Below, piece after piece: positions 1-8,776 of a DNA stretch of 21,778 bases. Numbering within the stretch: position 1 is the stretch's first letter; each line of letters starts with the position of its first letter. Below the pieces are notes generated by a model. It ran no database searches. It worked only from the letters and a program-made list of their open reading frames with translations, and was not told the origin of the DNA. The position numbers and the translations under genes are program-made. Origin of the DNA: an uncultured Piscinibacter sp. (lineage in GTDB: Bacteria; Pseudomonadota; Gammaproteobacteria; Burkholderiales; Burkholderiaceae_C); contig NZ_CALFYO010000005.1 of the NCBI RefSeq assembly GCF_937952055.1, forward strand, positions 1 through 21,778, written 5' to 3'.

Positions 1-1
1 C

Positions 2-55
2 GCCTCAGGCTTCAACGACAACCCCGTCTGGGGCACCAGACCGCGATCGCGGTGA
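2..55 (+). CDS. possible C-terminal fragment of an upstream gene
   Basis: Frame 2 is open from the window edge to a TGA at 53-55 and would encode 17 residues ending in a basic tail (contains FNDNPVWGT). It has the same orientation as the flippase that follows 84 bases later. The fragment is too short to assign to a family, and a chance open frame is quite possible in DNA this rich in GC. No function is proposed. Confidence 0.2.
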   Translation, partial: ASGFNDNPVWGTRPRSR

Positions 56-95
56 CATCTTCCTCTCCCACGCATCGCAGCGGGTGCCCCCCGCC

Positions 96-104
96 TGCTA
101 TGCT
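96..104 (+). promoter_or_regulatory. extended -10-like element upstream of the flippase gene
   Basis: The sequence TGCTATGCT fits a TGn extended -10 followed by TATnnT, 35 bases before the flippase start. No convincing -35 hexamer sits 16-18 bases upstream, so this is only a weak sigma-70 candidate. A purine-rich stretch (AGGGAGAG) directly before the ATG at 140 could serve as the ribosome binding site. Confidence 0.25.
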
Positions 105-139
105 GCGCGGCTCTTAAAGGACAGAAGGGCCAGGGAGAG

Positions 140-1630
140 ATGAGCAGGGAGATCGCCAGGGGCGCCGCGTGGATGGTGCTCTTCCGCCTGCTCGACCGTT
201 CCATCGGGGTGGTCAGCACGGCGATCCTGGCCCGCCTGTTGATTCCCGCCGACTTCGGCTTGGTGGCAATGGCCATGTCGATCATCGCGGTGATCGAGCT
301 TGCCACTGCCTTCGGCTTCGAGATTGCGCTGATCCAGAAGCGCGACGCGACGCGCGAGCACTTCGACACGGCCTGGACGCTCAACGTCGTCATCGCCGTG
401 CTCGGTGCAGCGATCACAGTGGCAGCCGCATCGCCCGCCGCCAGTTTTTACGGCGACATGCGACTGGTGCCGGTGATGACCGCTATCGCCGTAGCTTGGA
501 TGGTCTACGGTTTCGAGAACATCGGCACCGTCTACTTCAGGCGCGAGATGAACTTCGGCGCCGAGTTCCGCTTCATGGCCGCCAAGCGCCTGCTCGCGTT
601 CATCGTCACCATGACTGCCGCGTGGCTGCTGCAGTCCTACTGGGCGCTGGTGATCGGCTCGATGACTGGTCGCATCGCCGGTGTCGCGCTGAGCTACATG
701 ATGCACCCCTACCGGCCGCGCTTCGCACTCACTCGCACCCGCGAACTCTTCTCCTTCTCGGGGTGGGTGCTGGCCAACAACATCGTTGGCGTCGTGCTTA
801 GCAAGGTGCCCCATTTCTTCGTCGGCAGGGTGTTCGGCGCACAGGCGGTCGGCACCTACACGGTGGCGGCCGAGATCGCGCAATTGGCACAGACCGAATT
901 GATCGCGCCGATCAATCGCGCGATGTTCCCCGGCTACTCGCGTCTGGTGGCGGAGCCACAGGCGTTCCGGCGCACGTGCCTTGGCGCCACGGCATTGATC
1001 ATGCTGATCGTTCTACCAGTCAGCGTGGGCATCGCCGTGTTGGCCGGCCCGTTCATCCGCCTGCTGCTGGGCGCCCAATGGGGCGAGGCTGTCCCCATCA
1101 TCCAGGTGCTCGCCTTCGCGGGTGCTCTGCAAGCACTGACCTCCAATAACGTCTCGGCCTATCTGGCGCTCGGTCGACCTCATCTCGCTACGGCGACGCT
1201 GGTGGCCAGGCTGCTCGTGCTCGCCGTCGGTATAGCCTGGCTGTACAAAAGGTTCGGCGTGCTTGGTGTCGCTTACGCCGAGTTGTTGGCCTCGATGATC
1301 AGCATGGCCGTCAGCCTGCCGACGATGTTCCTGACCGTCGGACTGAGTGTGCATCAGTATCTTCGCGCTCTCTGGCGTCCCCTGTTGGCTAGCGCGGTGA
1401 TGGGCTGGATCGTCGCGGAAACCACCGCGGCGCCCTTTGCCGAACTCGATGCTGCCCGCGCCGCCTGGGAACTGTTCGGCGGAACGCTGCTCGGCATAAC
1501 CACCTTCCCGATCATGCTCGCCGGACTGTGGTGGGCGGCGGGCAAGCCCGAAGCTATCGAGATCGACATTCTGCGCAAGCTGCTCGAGATCTGGCGCGAG
1601 CGTCGTGCCGGACAGAAGCAGCCGGTCTGA
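140..1630 (+). CDS. wzx: Wzx-type polysaccharide flippase (MOP/oligosaccharide flippase family)
   Basis: This inner-membrane protein of 496 residues probably flips an undecaprenyl-linked oligosaccharide across the cytoplasmic membrane. The N-terminus (GAAWMVLFRLLDRSIG, then ILARLLIPADFGLVAM at about residues 28-43) is the signature opening of the WzxC/Polysacc_synt_3 branch of the MOP exporters. Hydrophobic segments run along the whole length, as expected for 12-14 membrane spans, and the size is normal for the family. The ATG at 140 is chosen because the family motif begins within ten residues of it and a purine-rich stretch precedes it. The gene converges on the GH140-like lipoprotein gene with only 14 bases between their stop codons. 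The surrounding glycosyltransferases and ligase support a polysaccharide substrate; the exact repeat unit cannot be read from the sequence. Confidence 0.93.
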   Translation: MSREIARGAAWMVLFRLLDRSIGVVSTAILARLLIPADFGLVAMAMSIIAVIELATAFGFEIALIQKRDATREHFDTAWTLNVVIAVLGAAITVAAASPAASFYGDMRLVPVMTAIAVAWMVYGFENIGTVYFRREMNFGAEFRFMAAKRLLAFIVTMTAAWLLQSYWALVIGSMTGRIAGVALSYMMHPYRPRFALTRTRELFSFSGWVLANNIVGVVLSKVPHFFVGRVFGAQAVGTYTVAAEIAQLAQTELIAPINRAMFPGYSRLVAEPQAFRRTCLGATALIMLIVLPVSVGIAVLAGPFIRLLLGAQWGEAVPIIQVLAFAGALQALTSNNVSAYLALGRPHLATATLVARLLVLAVGIAWLYKRFGVLGVAYAELLASMISMAVSLPTMFLTVGLSVHQYLRALWRPLLASAVMGWIVAETTAAPFAELDAARAAWELFGGTLLGITTFPIMLAGLWWAAGKPEAIEIDILRKLLEIWRERRAGQKQPV

Positions 1631-1644
1631 GGCCGGAACCGAGC

Positions 1645-3324
1645 TCAGGTGGCGTCGATCACCAGCACGCGCTCGCCCGGCGGCGCGAAGGTCATGCTGC
1701 CGCTGTTGGCCAGCGCCGCACTGCTGGCGGCACTGTAGGTCCCGTCCAGCGGGTTGAACCAGCGCGCGCGCAGCAGGCTGGGCCCGAGCGCCGCGAGGTT
1801 GACCGTGATGCTGGCGCCGGTGGTGAGCACCATCGCGAAGCTCCGGTCGGACGCCAGCGCCGGACAGACGCGCGAGCTGCCGCTGCCAAGTGCCGAACTC
1901 ACCAGGCTGCCGTCGGTGCGAGGCACGAGCAGATGCCAGGCATACCCGCCGAACAAGGCCTTGACACGCATGATCTGCGCCGTCGCCGCGGTGTCGAGGT
2001 AGCCGCTGATAGCCGACGCTGCACCGATGCCCCAATTGGCGTTGGGTTCGCCCAGGCCCCAGACAGGATAGGCGCCAAAGCAATGGCCGCAGGCACCGGA
2101 CAGGATCGCCTGGTAGGCCTGGCGGCGCACCGCGGTGTCGGTCTCGGCATTGCCATAGCCGCCCTCGATGAAGAAGAACGGCATCGGGCCGGGTCGGGCG
2201 TATTCCTGTGCGGCGTAGCCGTAGCTGACACCGTCGGTGCCGCAGTAGATGTTGTTCAAGTTGAAACCGGGCTGGCCAGCCCACACCGAATACGCCGAGG
2301 TGCCACGCGCGCCATGCGCGGTGATCACGGCGTTGGCGTCGACAGCGCGGATGCCCAGCGCGATGTTCCACTGCTTGGCCGGATTGCCCGGGTTGTAGTC
2401 GCCGCCCATGGCCCAAACGATGTTGCCCTGGCGGTAGCGGTTGGCGAGGTAGCTGCCGTAGCTCCGCAGCGCCGCGTCGCTGGCGTTGTTGACCGCACTG
2501 TCCCAGCCCTGGTCGTTCGGACTCGCGCCGCCGCCGCCGAAGCCGAGATAGGCCGGGAACGCGATGACGAGCATGCCGCGCGCCTTGGCCAGGTTCACCA
2601 GCGTGTCCACGCGTTTCCAGTAGGCCTCGACCGGCTGCGTGAAGTCCACCACGCTGTGCGTCATGCCCGAGAAGGGCACATTGCCGGCGACGTCCTTGTA
2701 GAACGGGCTCTGGCTGCTGAAGTAGTGCTCGATCAGGTTGACCATCACCGTGTTGAAGCCCTGCGCCTGACGCTTGTTCAGGTAGGCCTCGAACTGCGTC
2801 TCGGTGCACTGCACGACCAGCGACCAGGGCGTGTCGGCGTGGACGAAGAACGCCTGCCCCGCGCTGTCCACGAGATGACGCTTGCCGCTCGCAACGCTCA
2901 GTGGAAAGGCCACAGCGCCCGACGTCGGAGCCGGTGCAGGTGCTGGTGGTGGTGCAGGTGCCGGCTCGGGAGCAGGCGCCGGTGCTGGCTCGGGTGCAGG
3001 TGCAGGTGCAGGCGCCGGTGCTGGCTCGGGTGCAGGTGCAGGTGCAGGCGCCGGTGCTGGCTCGGGTGCAGGTGCAGGCGCAGGCGCCGGTGCTGGCTCG
3101 GGTGCAGGTGCAGGTGCAGGTGCCGGCTCGGGCGCAGGCGCCGGCGCAGGTGCCGGCGCAGGCTCAGGTGCGGGTCGGCCCTTGCGACGCCCTCCCTTGG
3201 CGAGCGGATCGGCGCGGCCCTCGTCCGCCAGCGTCTCCTCGTCGGCACCCCCGCAACCGGCCAGTCCGCTGGTTGCCGCAAGCAGAGCCACGGCAATCGA
3301 AATGCGTCGACGTTCTGGCCTCAT
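1645..3324 (-). CDS. GH140-like (DUF4038) lipoprotein 1 with long Pro/Ala/Glu linker
   Basis: This is a predicted lipoprotein of 559 residues. Residues 1-24 form a signal peptide (RRR, then a hydrophobic core and the lipobox LAGC with Cys24); the residue after Cys is Gly, so outer-membrane sorting is likely. Residues of about 51-135 are a PAPAPE-type linker. Residues of about 140-475 match the apiosidase-like DUF4038/GH140 (beta/alpha)8 domain, starting with VHADTPWSLV. Candidate catalytic residues are Asp309 (MGGDY) and Glu387 (FFIEGG), placed where the family keeps its acid/base and nucleophile. The last 85 residues resemble the small beta domain (PF12904 type) that follows DUF4038. A good ribosome binding site (AGGAG, spacing 7) supports the start. 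It is a close tandem paralogue of the gene at 3521-5059. Cleavage of the locus polysaccharide is inferred, and its true substrate is unknown. Confidence 0.9.
   Translation of the reverse strand: MRPERRRISIAVALLAATSGLAGCGGADEETLADEGRADPLAKGGRRKGRPAPEPAPAPAPAPAPEPAPAPAPAPEPAPAPAPAPAPEPAPAPAPAPAPEPAPAPAPAPAPEPAPAPAPEPAPAPPPAPAPAPTSGAVAFPLSVASGKRHLVDSAGQAFFVHADTPWSLVVQCTETQFEAYLNKRQAQGFNTVMVNLIEHYFSSQSPFYKDVAGNVPFSGMTHSVVDFTQPVEAYWKRVDTLVNLAKARGMLVIAFPAYLGFGGGGASPNDQGWDSAVNNASDAALRSYGSYLANRYRQGNIVWAMGGDYNPGNPAKQWNIALGIRAVDANAVITAHGARGTSAYSVWAGQPGFNLNNIYCGTDGVSYGYAAQEYARPGPMPFFFIEGGYGNAETDTAVRRQAYQAILSGACGHCFGAYPVWGLGEPNANWGIGAASAISGYLDTAATAQIMRVKALFGGYAWHLLVPRTDGSLVSSALGSGSSRVCPALASDRSFAMVLTTGASITVNLAALGPSLLRARWFNPLDGTYSAASSAALANSGSMTFAPPGERVLVIDAT
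2978..3121 (-). repeat. four tandem 36-bp units encoding the Pro/Ala/Glu linker
   Basis: Four consecutive 36-base units (starting at 2978, 3014, 3050 and 3086) share the pattern GCCGGTGCTGGC TCGGGT followed by GCAGGT-type hexamers. They differ at only a couple of bases. Each unit encodes 12 residues of the Pro-Ala linker with one Glu. Because 36 is a multiple of three, gain or loss of a unit would change linker length without breaking the frame. The near identity of copies suggests recent expansion by slippage or recombination. Confidence 0.92.
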
Positions 3325-3342
3325 CGGCTACTCCTGGGTTGC

Positions 3343-3364
3343 GACGTGCCTTGCCGGGCACGTC
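3343..3364 (-). promoter_or_regulatory. perfect 8-bp inverted repeat in the leader of lipoprotein gene 1
   Basis: GACGTGCC (3343-3350) and GGCACGTC (3357-3364) are exact reverse complements around a 6-base loop. The repeat lies 18 bases upstream of the start codon at 3324, just 5' of the AGGAG ribosome binding site. It could be an operator or an mRNA leader hairpin. No T-tract follows, so it is not called a terminator. The arms are directly visible; the function is inference. Confidence 0.4.
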
Positions 3365-3382
3365 ACCACGTATGGCGGTGGA

Positions 3383-3423
3383 GCCGGGTGACCACGATCA
3401 CGACGATGCCAGCATCGCCCGGC
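3383..3423. repeat. nested inverted repeats between the two lipoprotein genes
   Basis: An outer pair GCCGGG (3383-3388) / CCCGGC (3418-3423) encloses an inner perfect pair CGATGC (3404-3409) / GCATCG (3412-3417) with a 2-base loop, and a short TGAC...GTCA-like element lies between. In the 196-base gap between the two paralogues this could end transcription of the upstream gene (3521-5059) or help control the downstream one. No run of T follows on the minus strand, so intrinsic termination is doubtful. Confidence 0.3.
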
Positions 3424-3520
3424 CATGGAGACAGATTGTTCCTGCCCCACGCCCAGGCCGGTAACAGCCTTGAGCAGACCCCGTCAGCTTCTTACGCCAT
3501 GTAACCGCAGGCGCCGCAAA

Positions 3521-5059
<1,539 letters not shown>

Positions 5060-5068
5060 GTTCGTGCT

Positions 5069-5082
5069 GGGCCGGCTGGCCC
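5069..5082 (-). promoter_or_regulatory. short GC hairpin just upstream of lipoprotein gene 2
   Basis: GGGCC (5069-5073) and GGCCC (5078-5082) are exact reverse complements around a 4-base loop. The hairpin lies 9 bases before the ATG at 5059, where a ribosome binding site would normally be. In mRNA it could limit ribosome access. In DNA of this GC content a 5-bp stem may be chance. Confidence 0.25.
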
Positions 5083-5110
5083 TGGTGTTGACCTTCGATC
5101 GTACTCGCGC

Positions 5111-5158
5111 CGAAAGACCGGCCGAAACAGGATGTCTGGGCGGCTGTTTCTCGGCCGG
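5111..5158 (-). terminator. candidate intrinsic terminator of the CDP-sugar operon
   Basis: On the minus strand, CCGGCCGAGAAACAG (5158-5144) pairs with CTGTTTCGGCCGG (5130-5118). This gives 13 base pairs with a 2-base bulge and a 13-base loop. The stem begins 6 bases after the stop of the epimerase gene and is followed by TCTTTC, a modest U-rich tail. The position at the end of a six-gene operon supports a terminator. The tail is weaker than in classic examples, so attenuation or RNA 3'-end protection are alternatives. Confidence 0.45.
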
Positions 5159-5163
5159 GACGC

Positions 5164-5691
5164 TCAGTCCAAAAGGGGCCAGCGCTCGTCCCGCTCCGCC
5201 ACATCGCGCGGAGGCAGCGGCCAGGGGCCGCCGAGATGCGGATCGCTGTAGCGCACGCCTCGCTCCAACCCTGGCGTGTAGAACTGGTCGGTCATGTAGA
5301 GGAACTCGGTGCGGTCCTCGAGGGCCTGGTAACCATGCGCCACGCCGCCGGGCACGAACAACGCGCGGCGGTCTGTCGCATCCAGTCGCACCTGGAACAC
5401 CGCACGATAGGTAGGCGACTGCGGCCGCATGTCGACGATCACGTCGAGCACGGCGCCGCCGACGCAGCGTACGAGCTTCTGGTCCGCGTGCGGCGGCTCC
5501 TGGTAGTGCAGCCCGCGCACCACGCCGGCCTGGTTGGTGAAGGCCAGGTTGGCCTGCACGACCTCGAAGCGGATGCCATGCGCCTCGAACTCGCGCTTGC
5601 AGAACGCCCGCGCGAACGAACCGCGGGAGTCGACCCTGGGCTCCAGGTCGACGACCCAGGCGCCTTCGACGGTGGTCGGGGTGAACAGCAT
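5164..5691 (-). CDS. rfbC: RmlC/RfbC-like nucleotide-sugar 3,5-epimerase
   Basis: This cytosolic protein of 175 residues belongs to the dTDP-4-dehydrorhamnose 3,5-epimerase cupin family and has normal length for it. Visible family features are the N-terminal DSRGSF (21-26), VRGLHYQ (58-64) with His62 as the expected catalytic base, Lys72, the FVPGGVAHG turn (112-120), and FLYMTDQFYTP with Tyr132 and Tyr138. The two tyrosines line up with those used for C5 chemistry in RmlC, so double epimerisation is plausible. The ATG at 5691 is chosen because an upstream extension of the frame would overlap the dehydratase and lacks similarity. It lies 16 bases after the stop of rfbG and is the last gene of the operon. 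No rmlA, rmlB or rmlD is nearby, so the substrate is probably the CDP-4-keto-6-deoxyglucose made by RfbG (inference). Confidence 0.88.
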   Translation of the reverse strand: MLFTPTTVEGAWVVDLEPRVDSRGSFARAFCKREFEAHGIRFEVVQANLAFTNQAGVVRGLHYQEPPHADQKLVRCVGGAVLDVIVDMRPQSPTYRAVFQVRLDATDRRALFVPGGVAHGYQALEDRTEFLYMTDQFYTPGLERGVRYSDPHLGGPWPLPPRDVAERDERWPLLD

Positions 5692-5707
5692 GCGAGCCCC
5701 GACGGCC

Positions 5708-6787
5708 TCAGGCCGCCGGCACGATGGCGCCGAAGCGATCGATGTCGGCCAGCGTGACCTCGCGCATGTCGGCGCCCTTCTGGTACTCGCGCGTCCAGTC
5801 GACGATCCAGGCGAGCGTGGTCTCCAGGTCCAGCTTTGGCCGCCACTGCAGATGGGCGCGCGCCTTCGACGCGTCGAGCTTGAGGAAGGTGCTCTCCGGC
5901 GGCCCGGGGTTGGCATCGCGCTTCCACTCGAAGTCCACGCCCCACAGGTCGTACAGCTTCTCGATGATCCAGCCCACCGTGCGCTCACTCTGCTCCGAGG
6001 GGCCGAAGTTCCAGCCGCTGGCGAATTGGTGGCGGTCGGTGTAGAGCCGCTCGGCGAGCATCAGGTAGCCGTTCAGCGGCTCGAGCACGTGCTGCCAGGG
6101 GCGCGTGGCCTGGGGGTTGCGGATCAGCGTCGGTTCGCCCTTCAGCAGCGAACGCATGATGTCGGGAACCAGCCGGTCGAGCGCCCAGTCGCCGCCGCCG
6201 ATCACGTTGCCGGCGCGCGCGCTCGCCACCGCCGGGCCGCCGGCATGGCGGTCGGCGCTGAAGTAGGAATGCTGGTAGGCGGTGACGACGAGCTCGGCGG
6301 CGCCCTTGCTGCCGCTGTAGGGGTCGATGCCGCCGAGGCGCGAGTCCTCGCGGTAGCCCCACACCCACTCCTCGTTGTAGTAGCACTTGTCGGAGGTGAC
6401 GACCACCACCGAGCGCACCGACGGCGTGCGGCGCACCGCGTCGAGCAGGTGCACCGTGCCGACGACGTTGGTGGTGAAGGTCTCCACCGGGTGGTCGTAG
6501 GAATAGCGCACCAGCGACTGCGCCGCCATGTGGATGACGATCTCCGGTTGGGCGGCCTGCATCGCCGCTTCCAGCGAGGCCAGGTCGCAGACGTTGCCGA
6601 TGCGCGAATCGACCAGCTCGCCGATGCGGGCCATCTCGAACAGGCTCGGTTCGGTCGGCGGCGGCAGCGCATAGCCGGTCACGGTCGCTCCCATGCGGTG
6701 CAGCCACAAGCACATCCAGCTGCCCTTGAAGCCCGTGTGCCCGGTGAGGAACACGCGCTTGCCCTTCCAGAAATCCGCTTTGACCAT
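5708..6787 (-). CDS. rfbG: CDP-glucose 4,6-dehydratase
   Basis: This extended short-chain dehydrogenase of 359 residues converts CDP-glucose to CDP-4-dehydro-6-deoxyglucose with bound NAD. The Rossmann motif is GHTGFKG (16-22), the catalytic triad region is TSDK (131-134), and YSGSK supplies Tyr157 and Lys161. The segments FKGSWMCLWL and YYNEEWVWGYRE are characteristic of RfbG rather than of dTDP-glucose dehydratases, and the length matches the family. It lies in an operon with rfbF, which supplies its substrate. The usual partner rfbH (3-dehydrase) is absent, so the product is probably diverted to the epimerase and aminotransferase encoded beside it. The ATG at 6787 has no clear ribosome binding site; it is 19 bases past the upstream stop, so reinitiation is possible. 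Confidence 0.95.
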   Translation of the reverse strand: MVKADFWKGKRVFLTGHTGFKGSWMCLWLHRMGATVTGYALPPPTEPSLFEMARIGELVDSRIGNVCDLASLEAAMQAAQPEIVIHMAAQSLVRYSYDHPVETFTTNVVGTVHLLDAVRRTPSVRSVVVVTSDKCYYNEEWVWGYREDSRLGGIDPYSGSKGAAELVVTAYQHSYFSADRHAGGPAVASARAGNVIGGGDWALDRLVPDIMRSLLKGEPTLIRNPQATRPWQHVLEPLNGYLMLAERLYTDRHQFASGWNFGPSEQSERTVGWIIEKLYDLWGVDFEWKRDANPGPPESTFLKLDASKARAHLQWRPKLDLETTLAWIVDWTREYQKGADMREVTLADIDRFGAIVPAA

Positions 6788-6806
6788 GGTGAGTGGGTGT
6801 GTTTAT

Positions 6807-8117
6807 TCAGGCGAAACGTCGGATCGCCGGCTTGACCGGGCGACCACAGAGGTACTTCTCGATGCCTTCGTCGAGCGCCTTGCGGTACACGACGAAAGCC
6901 TCGGCGAAGGCGGCGATCGTCAGGTCGATGTCACGCTCGCCGTGCGAGTAGTTGACGACCAGCGAGGTGGCGAGGATGCCGCGGCGCAGGATCTCCTGCA
7001 TCAGCAGAGTGCGGAACGGCTGCGACGGCTGGCCCTGCGCGTCGCGCGAGCCGAACACCAGGCAGCAAGGCTTGCCGAGGATAGGCACCTGCTGCGCCAC
7101 TCCGGCCGCTTCGGCCGCCCCGCGCAGGCCGCTGGCGAGCCTCTCGCCGCGTTGCCACAGCGTCTGCACCACCGGCTGCTCGCGGTAGACCTTCATCGTC
7201 GCGATCGCCGCCGCCAGGCCGTGCGTCTCGGCGCCGTGCGTCGTGGACAGGAGGAAGACGCGTTCGCGGTCGTGGTCGAATCCGCCGAGCTGCATCAGTT
7301 CGCGCCTGCCCACGAGCGCCGACACCGAGAAGCCATTGGCCAACCCCTTGCCGAAGGTCGACAGGTCGGGCCGGATGTCGTAGTAGGCCTGCGCGCCGCC
7401 GTTGTGCCAGCGGAAGCCTGTGATCATCTCGTCCAGCACGAACACCGCACCGTGCCGGTCACAGAGGGCGCGCACGCCTTCGAGGAAGCCGGCCGCCGGC
7501 GCGGTCTCCTTCTCGGCCTCGAGGATCACCGCGGCGATCTGGCCAGGATGCGTGTCGAACAACGTCTCCAGGCTGGCCAGATCGTTGTAGTTGAACTTGA
7601 GCGTCAGGTCCCGGGTGGCCTGCGGGATGCCGCCGGGCATGCCGGAAGCGCCGATGAACCAGTCGTCGACCGAGAAGAACGGATGGCTGCCGCAGATCGC
7701 CACCAGGTCGCGACCGGTGTGCGCCCGCGCCAGCTTGATGGCGCCGGATGTGGCGTCCGAGCCGTCCTTGCAGAACTTGACCATCTCGGCATGCGGCAGC
7801 AGTTCGAGCAGCGCCTCGGCCGCCTCGAGCTCGATGCGCGCGGGACGCACGAAGTTCGAACCGCGATCCAGTTCGCGCCGCGCGGCCTCGACGACCGGCG
7901 CGAACGCGTGGCCGAGCGACACCGCGCGCAGCCCGGAGCCGTATTCGATGAACTCGTTGCCGTCGACGTCCCAGACCCGGCAGCCGAGGCCGCGCTCGAT
8001 GATCGGCGCCATGCCTTCCGGATACTGGTCGTCGGCCTTGGCATAGGTGTGCGCGCCGCCAGGAATCAGGCGATGAAAGCGCTCGCGCAGCGCGTTGGAT
8101 CGGTCAAAGCTGGTCAT
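6807..8117 (-). CDS. class III PLP aminotransferase, glutamate-1-semialdehyde aminomutase-like
   Basis: This 436-residue PLP enzyme resembles glutamate-1-semialdehyde 2,1-aminomutase (HemL) in architecture: substrate-side motif LIPGGAHTYAK (17-27), GSDAT (119-123), DEMITGFR (229-236), and the PLP Schiff-base lysine in FGKGLANG (Lys257). The sequence is not that of housekeeping HemL, and it sits among CDP-sugar genes, so it more likely aminates a keto-sugar or a derivative (inference). Sugar aminotransferases are usually of the DegT/DnrJ/EryC1 type, so a class III enzyme here is unusual. The ATG at 8117 overlaps the stop of the PIG-L gene by ATGA, giving translational coupling. The exact acceptor is unknown; HemL activity in tetrapyrrole synthesis cannot be excluded but fits the context poorly. 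Confidence 0.9.
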   Translation of the reverse strand: MTSFDRSNALRERFHRLIPGGAHTYAKADDQYPEGMAPIIERGLGCRVWDVDGNEFIEYGSGLRAVSLGHAFAPVVEAARRELDRGSNFVRPARIELEAAEALLELLPHAEMVKFCKDGSDATSGAIKLARAHTGRDLVAICGSHPFFSVDDWFIGASGMPGGIPQATRDLTLKFNYNDLASLETLFDTHPGQIAAVILEAEKETAPAAGFLEGVRALCDRHGAVFVLDEMITGFRWHNGGAQAYYDIRPDLSTFGKGLANGFSVSALVGRRELMQLGGFDHDRERVFLLSTTHGAETHGLAAAIATMKVYREQPVVQTLWQRGERLASGLRGAAEAAGVAQQVPILGKPCCLVFGSRDAQGQPSQPFRTLLMQEILRRGILATSLVVNYSHGERDIDLTIAAFAEAFVVYRKALDEGIEKYLCGRPVKPAIRRFA

Positions 8118-8776
8118 GCGCGCCCCAGGACGAGTTTGCGGCAGTAGAAGGCCTCGGCGAAGCCGCTCGGCGCATTGCACTCGATGCCGCGCAGCCGCAT
8201 CAGACCTTCGAAGGTGGCCGGCGTGAACCACTGCTTGTCGATCTGAGTCAGAAACACCTTCATCAGCAAGTCGACCTTGCGCTTCACGGTGGCCAGCGGC
8301 AGCGGCACGAACACGGACGGCGAGCCCAGGCCGCCGTCGTACTTCGGGATCTCGTACTCGAGCACGAGGTGGTTCCGCCATGTATTCCAGGTCAATTCGC
8401 CGACGACCCGGTGATCCTGATGGAACTCCTCGCGCATGTGCGTGAAAACCACGTCCGGCGAGACCTCGCGCTTGAGCTGCTCAAAGTAGTCCTTGATCGC
8501 CACCGCCTCGGTCGGAAAGTAGGCACCGCGGAAGTCCTTCACCACCACCCGCGGGGCGACCGCCTTGCGCAGCAGCATGGCCGCGGCGCGGCGCGCCTCG
8601 CGCTCGCGGCCCGCGCCCGAACTGAGCACCACCCAGTGCACCTGCGCCTCCGGGTAGGCCTTGAGCAGTTCGACCACGGTGCCGCCGCAGCCGATCTCGA
8701 TGTCGTCGCAGTGCGCGCCGAGAAACAGGAAGACGGGCGCGCGGCCTCCCGGCAGGTTCAGCCCGAGGTCGATCAT
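8114..8776 (-). CDS. PIG-L/LmbE family deacetylase
   Basis: This 220-residue protein has the metal-binding motif AHCDDIEIGCGG (21-32) and the second zinc motif FHQDHR (118-123), which define the PIG-L/LmbE N-deacetylase family. The usual AHPDD is AHCDD here; the metal-binding His22 and Asp25 are retained. Members remove N-acetyl groups from sugars and sugar conjugates. The gene abuts rfbF with no spacer (the rfbF stop ends at 8777, this ATG begins at 8776) and overlaps the aminotransferase gene by 4 bases, so all three are made together. A role in deacetylating an aminosugar intermediate of this pathway is inferred. Confidence 0.9.
   Translation of the reverse strand: MIDLGLNLPGGRAPVFLFLGAHCDDIEIGCGGTVVELLKAYPEAQVHWVVLSSGAGREREARRAAAMLLRKAVAPRVVVKDFRGAYFPTEAVAIKDYFEQLKREVSPDVVFTHMREEFHQDHRVVGELTWNTWRNHLVLEYEIPKYDGGLGSPSVFVPLPLATVKRKVDLLMKVFLTQIDKQWFTPATFEGLMRLRGIECNAPSGFAEAFYCRKLVLGRA

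Noticed and set aside
2978..3121. 36-bp repeats as a CRISPR array
   Set aside because: Units are directly adjacent with no spacers and encode an in-frame protein linker. No cas genes are present.
2882..3391. Plus-strand open frame encoding a Gly-Ala-rich (GAGAGSGAGAG) protein resembling silk or elastin
   Set aside because: It is the antisense reading of the Pro-Ala linker of the lipoprotein on the minus strand. Low-complexity GC repeats leave all frames open, and the frame lacks a ribosome binding site and any domain.
1528..3504. A 658-codon open frame on the plus strand across lipoprotein 1
   Set aside because: Its composition (Arg, Ala, His, Val-rich, no hydrophobic core pattern) is typical of antisense shadows in high-GC DNA. 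The minus-strand reading has a signal peptide, domains and a ribosome binding site.
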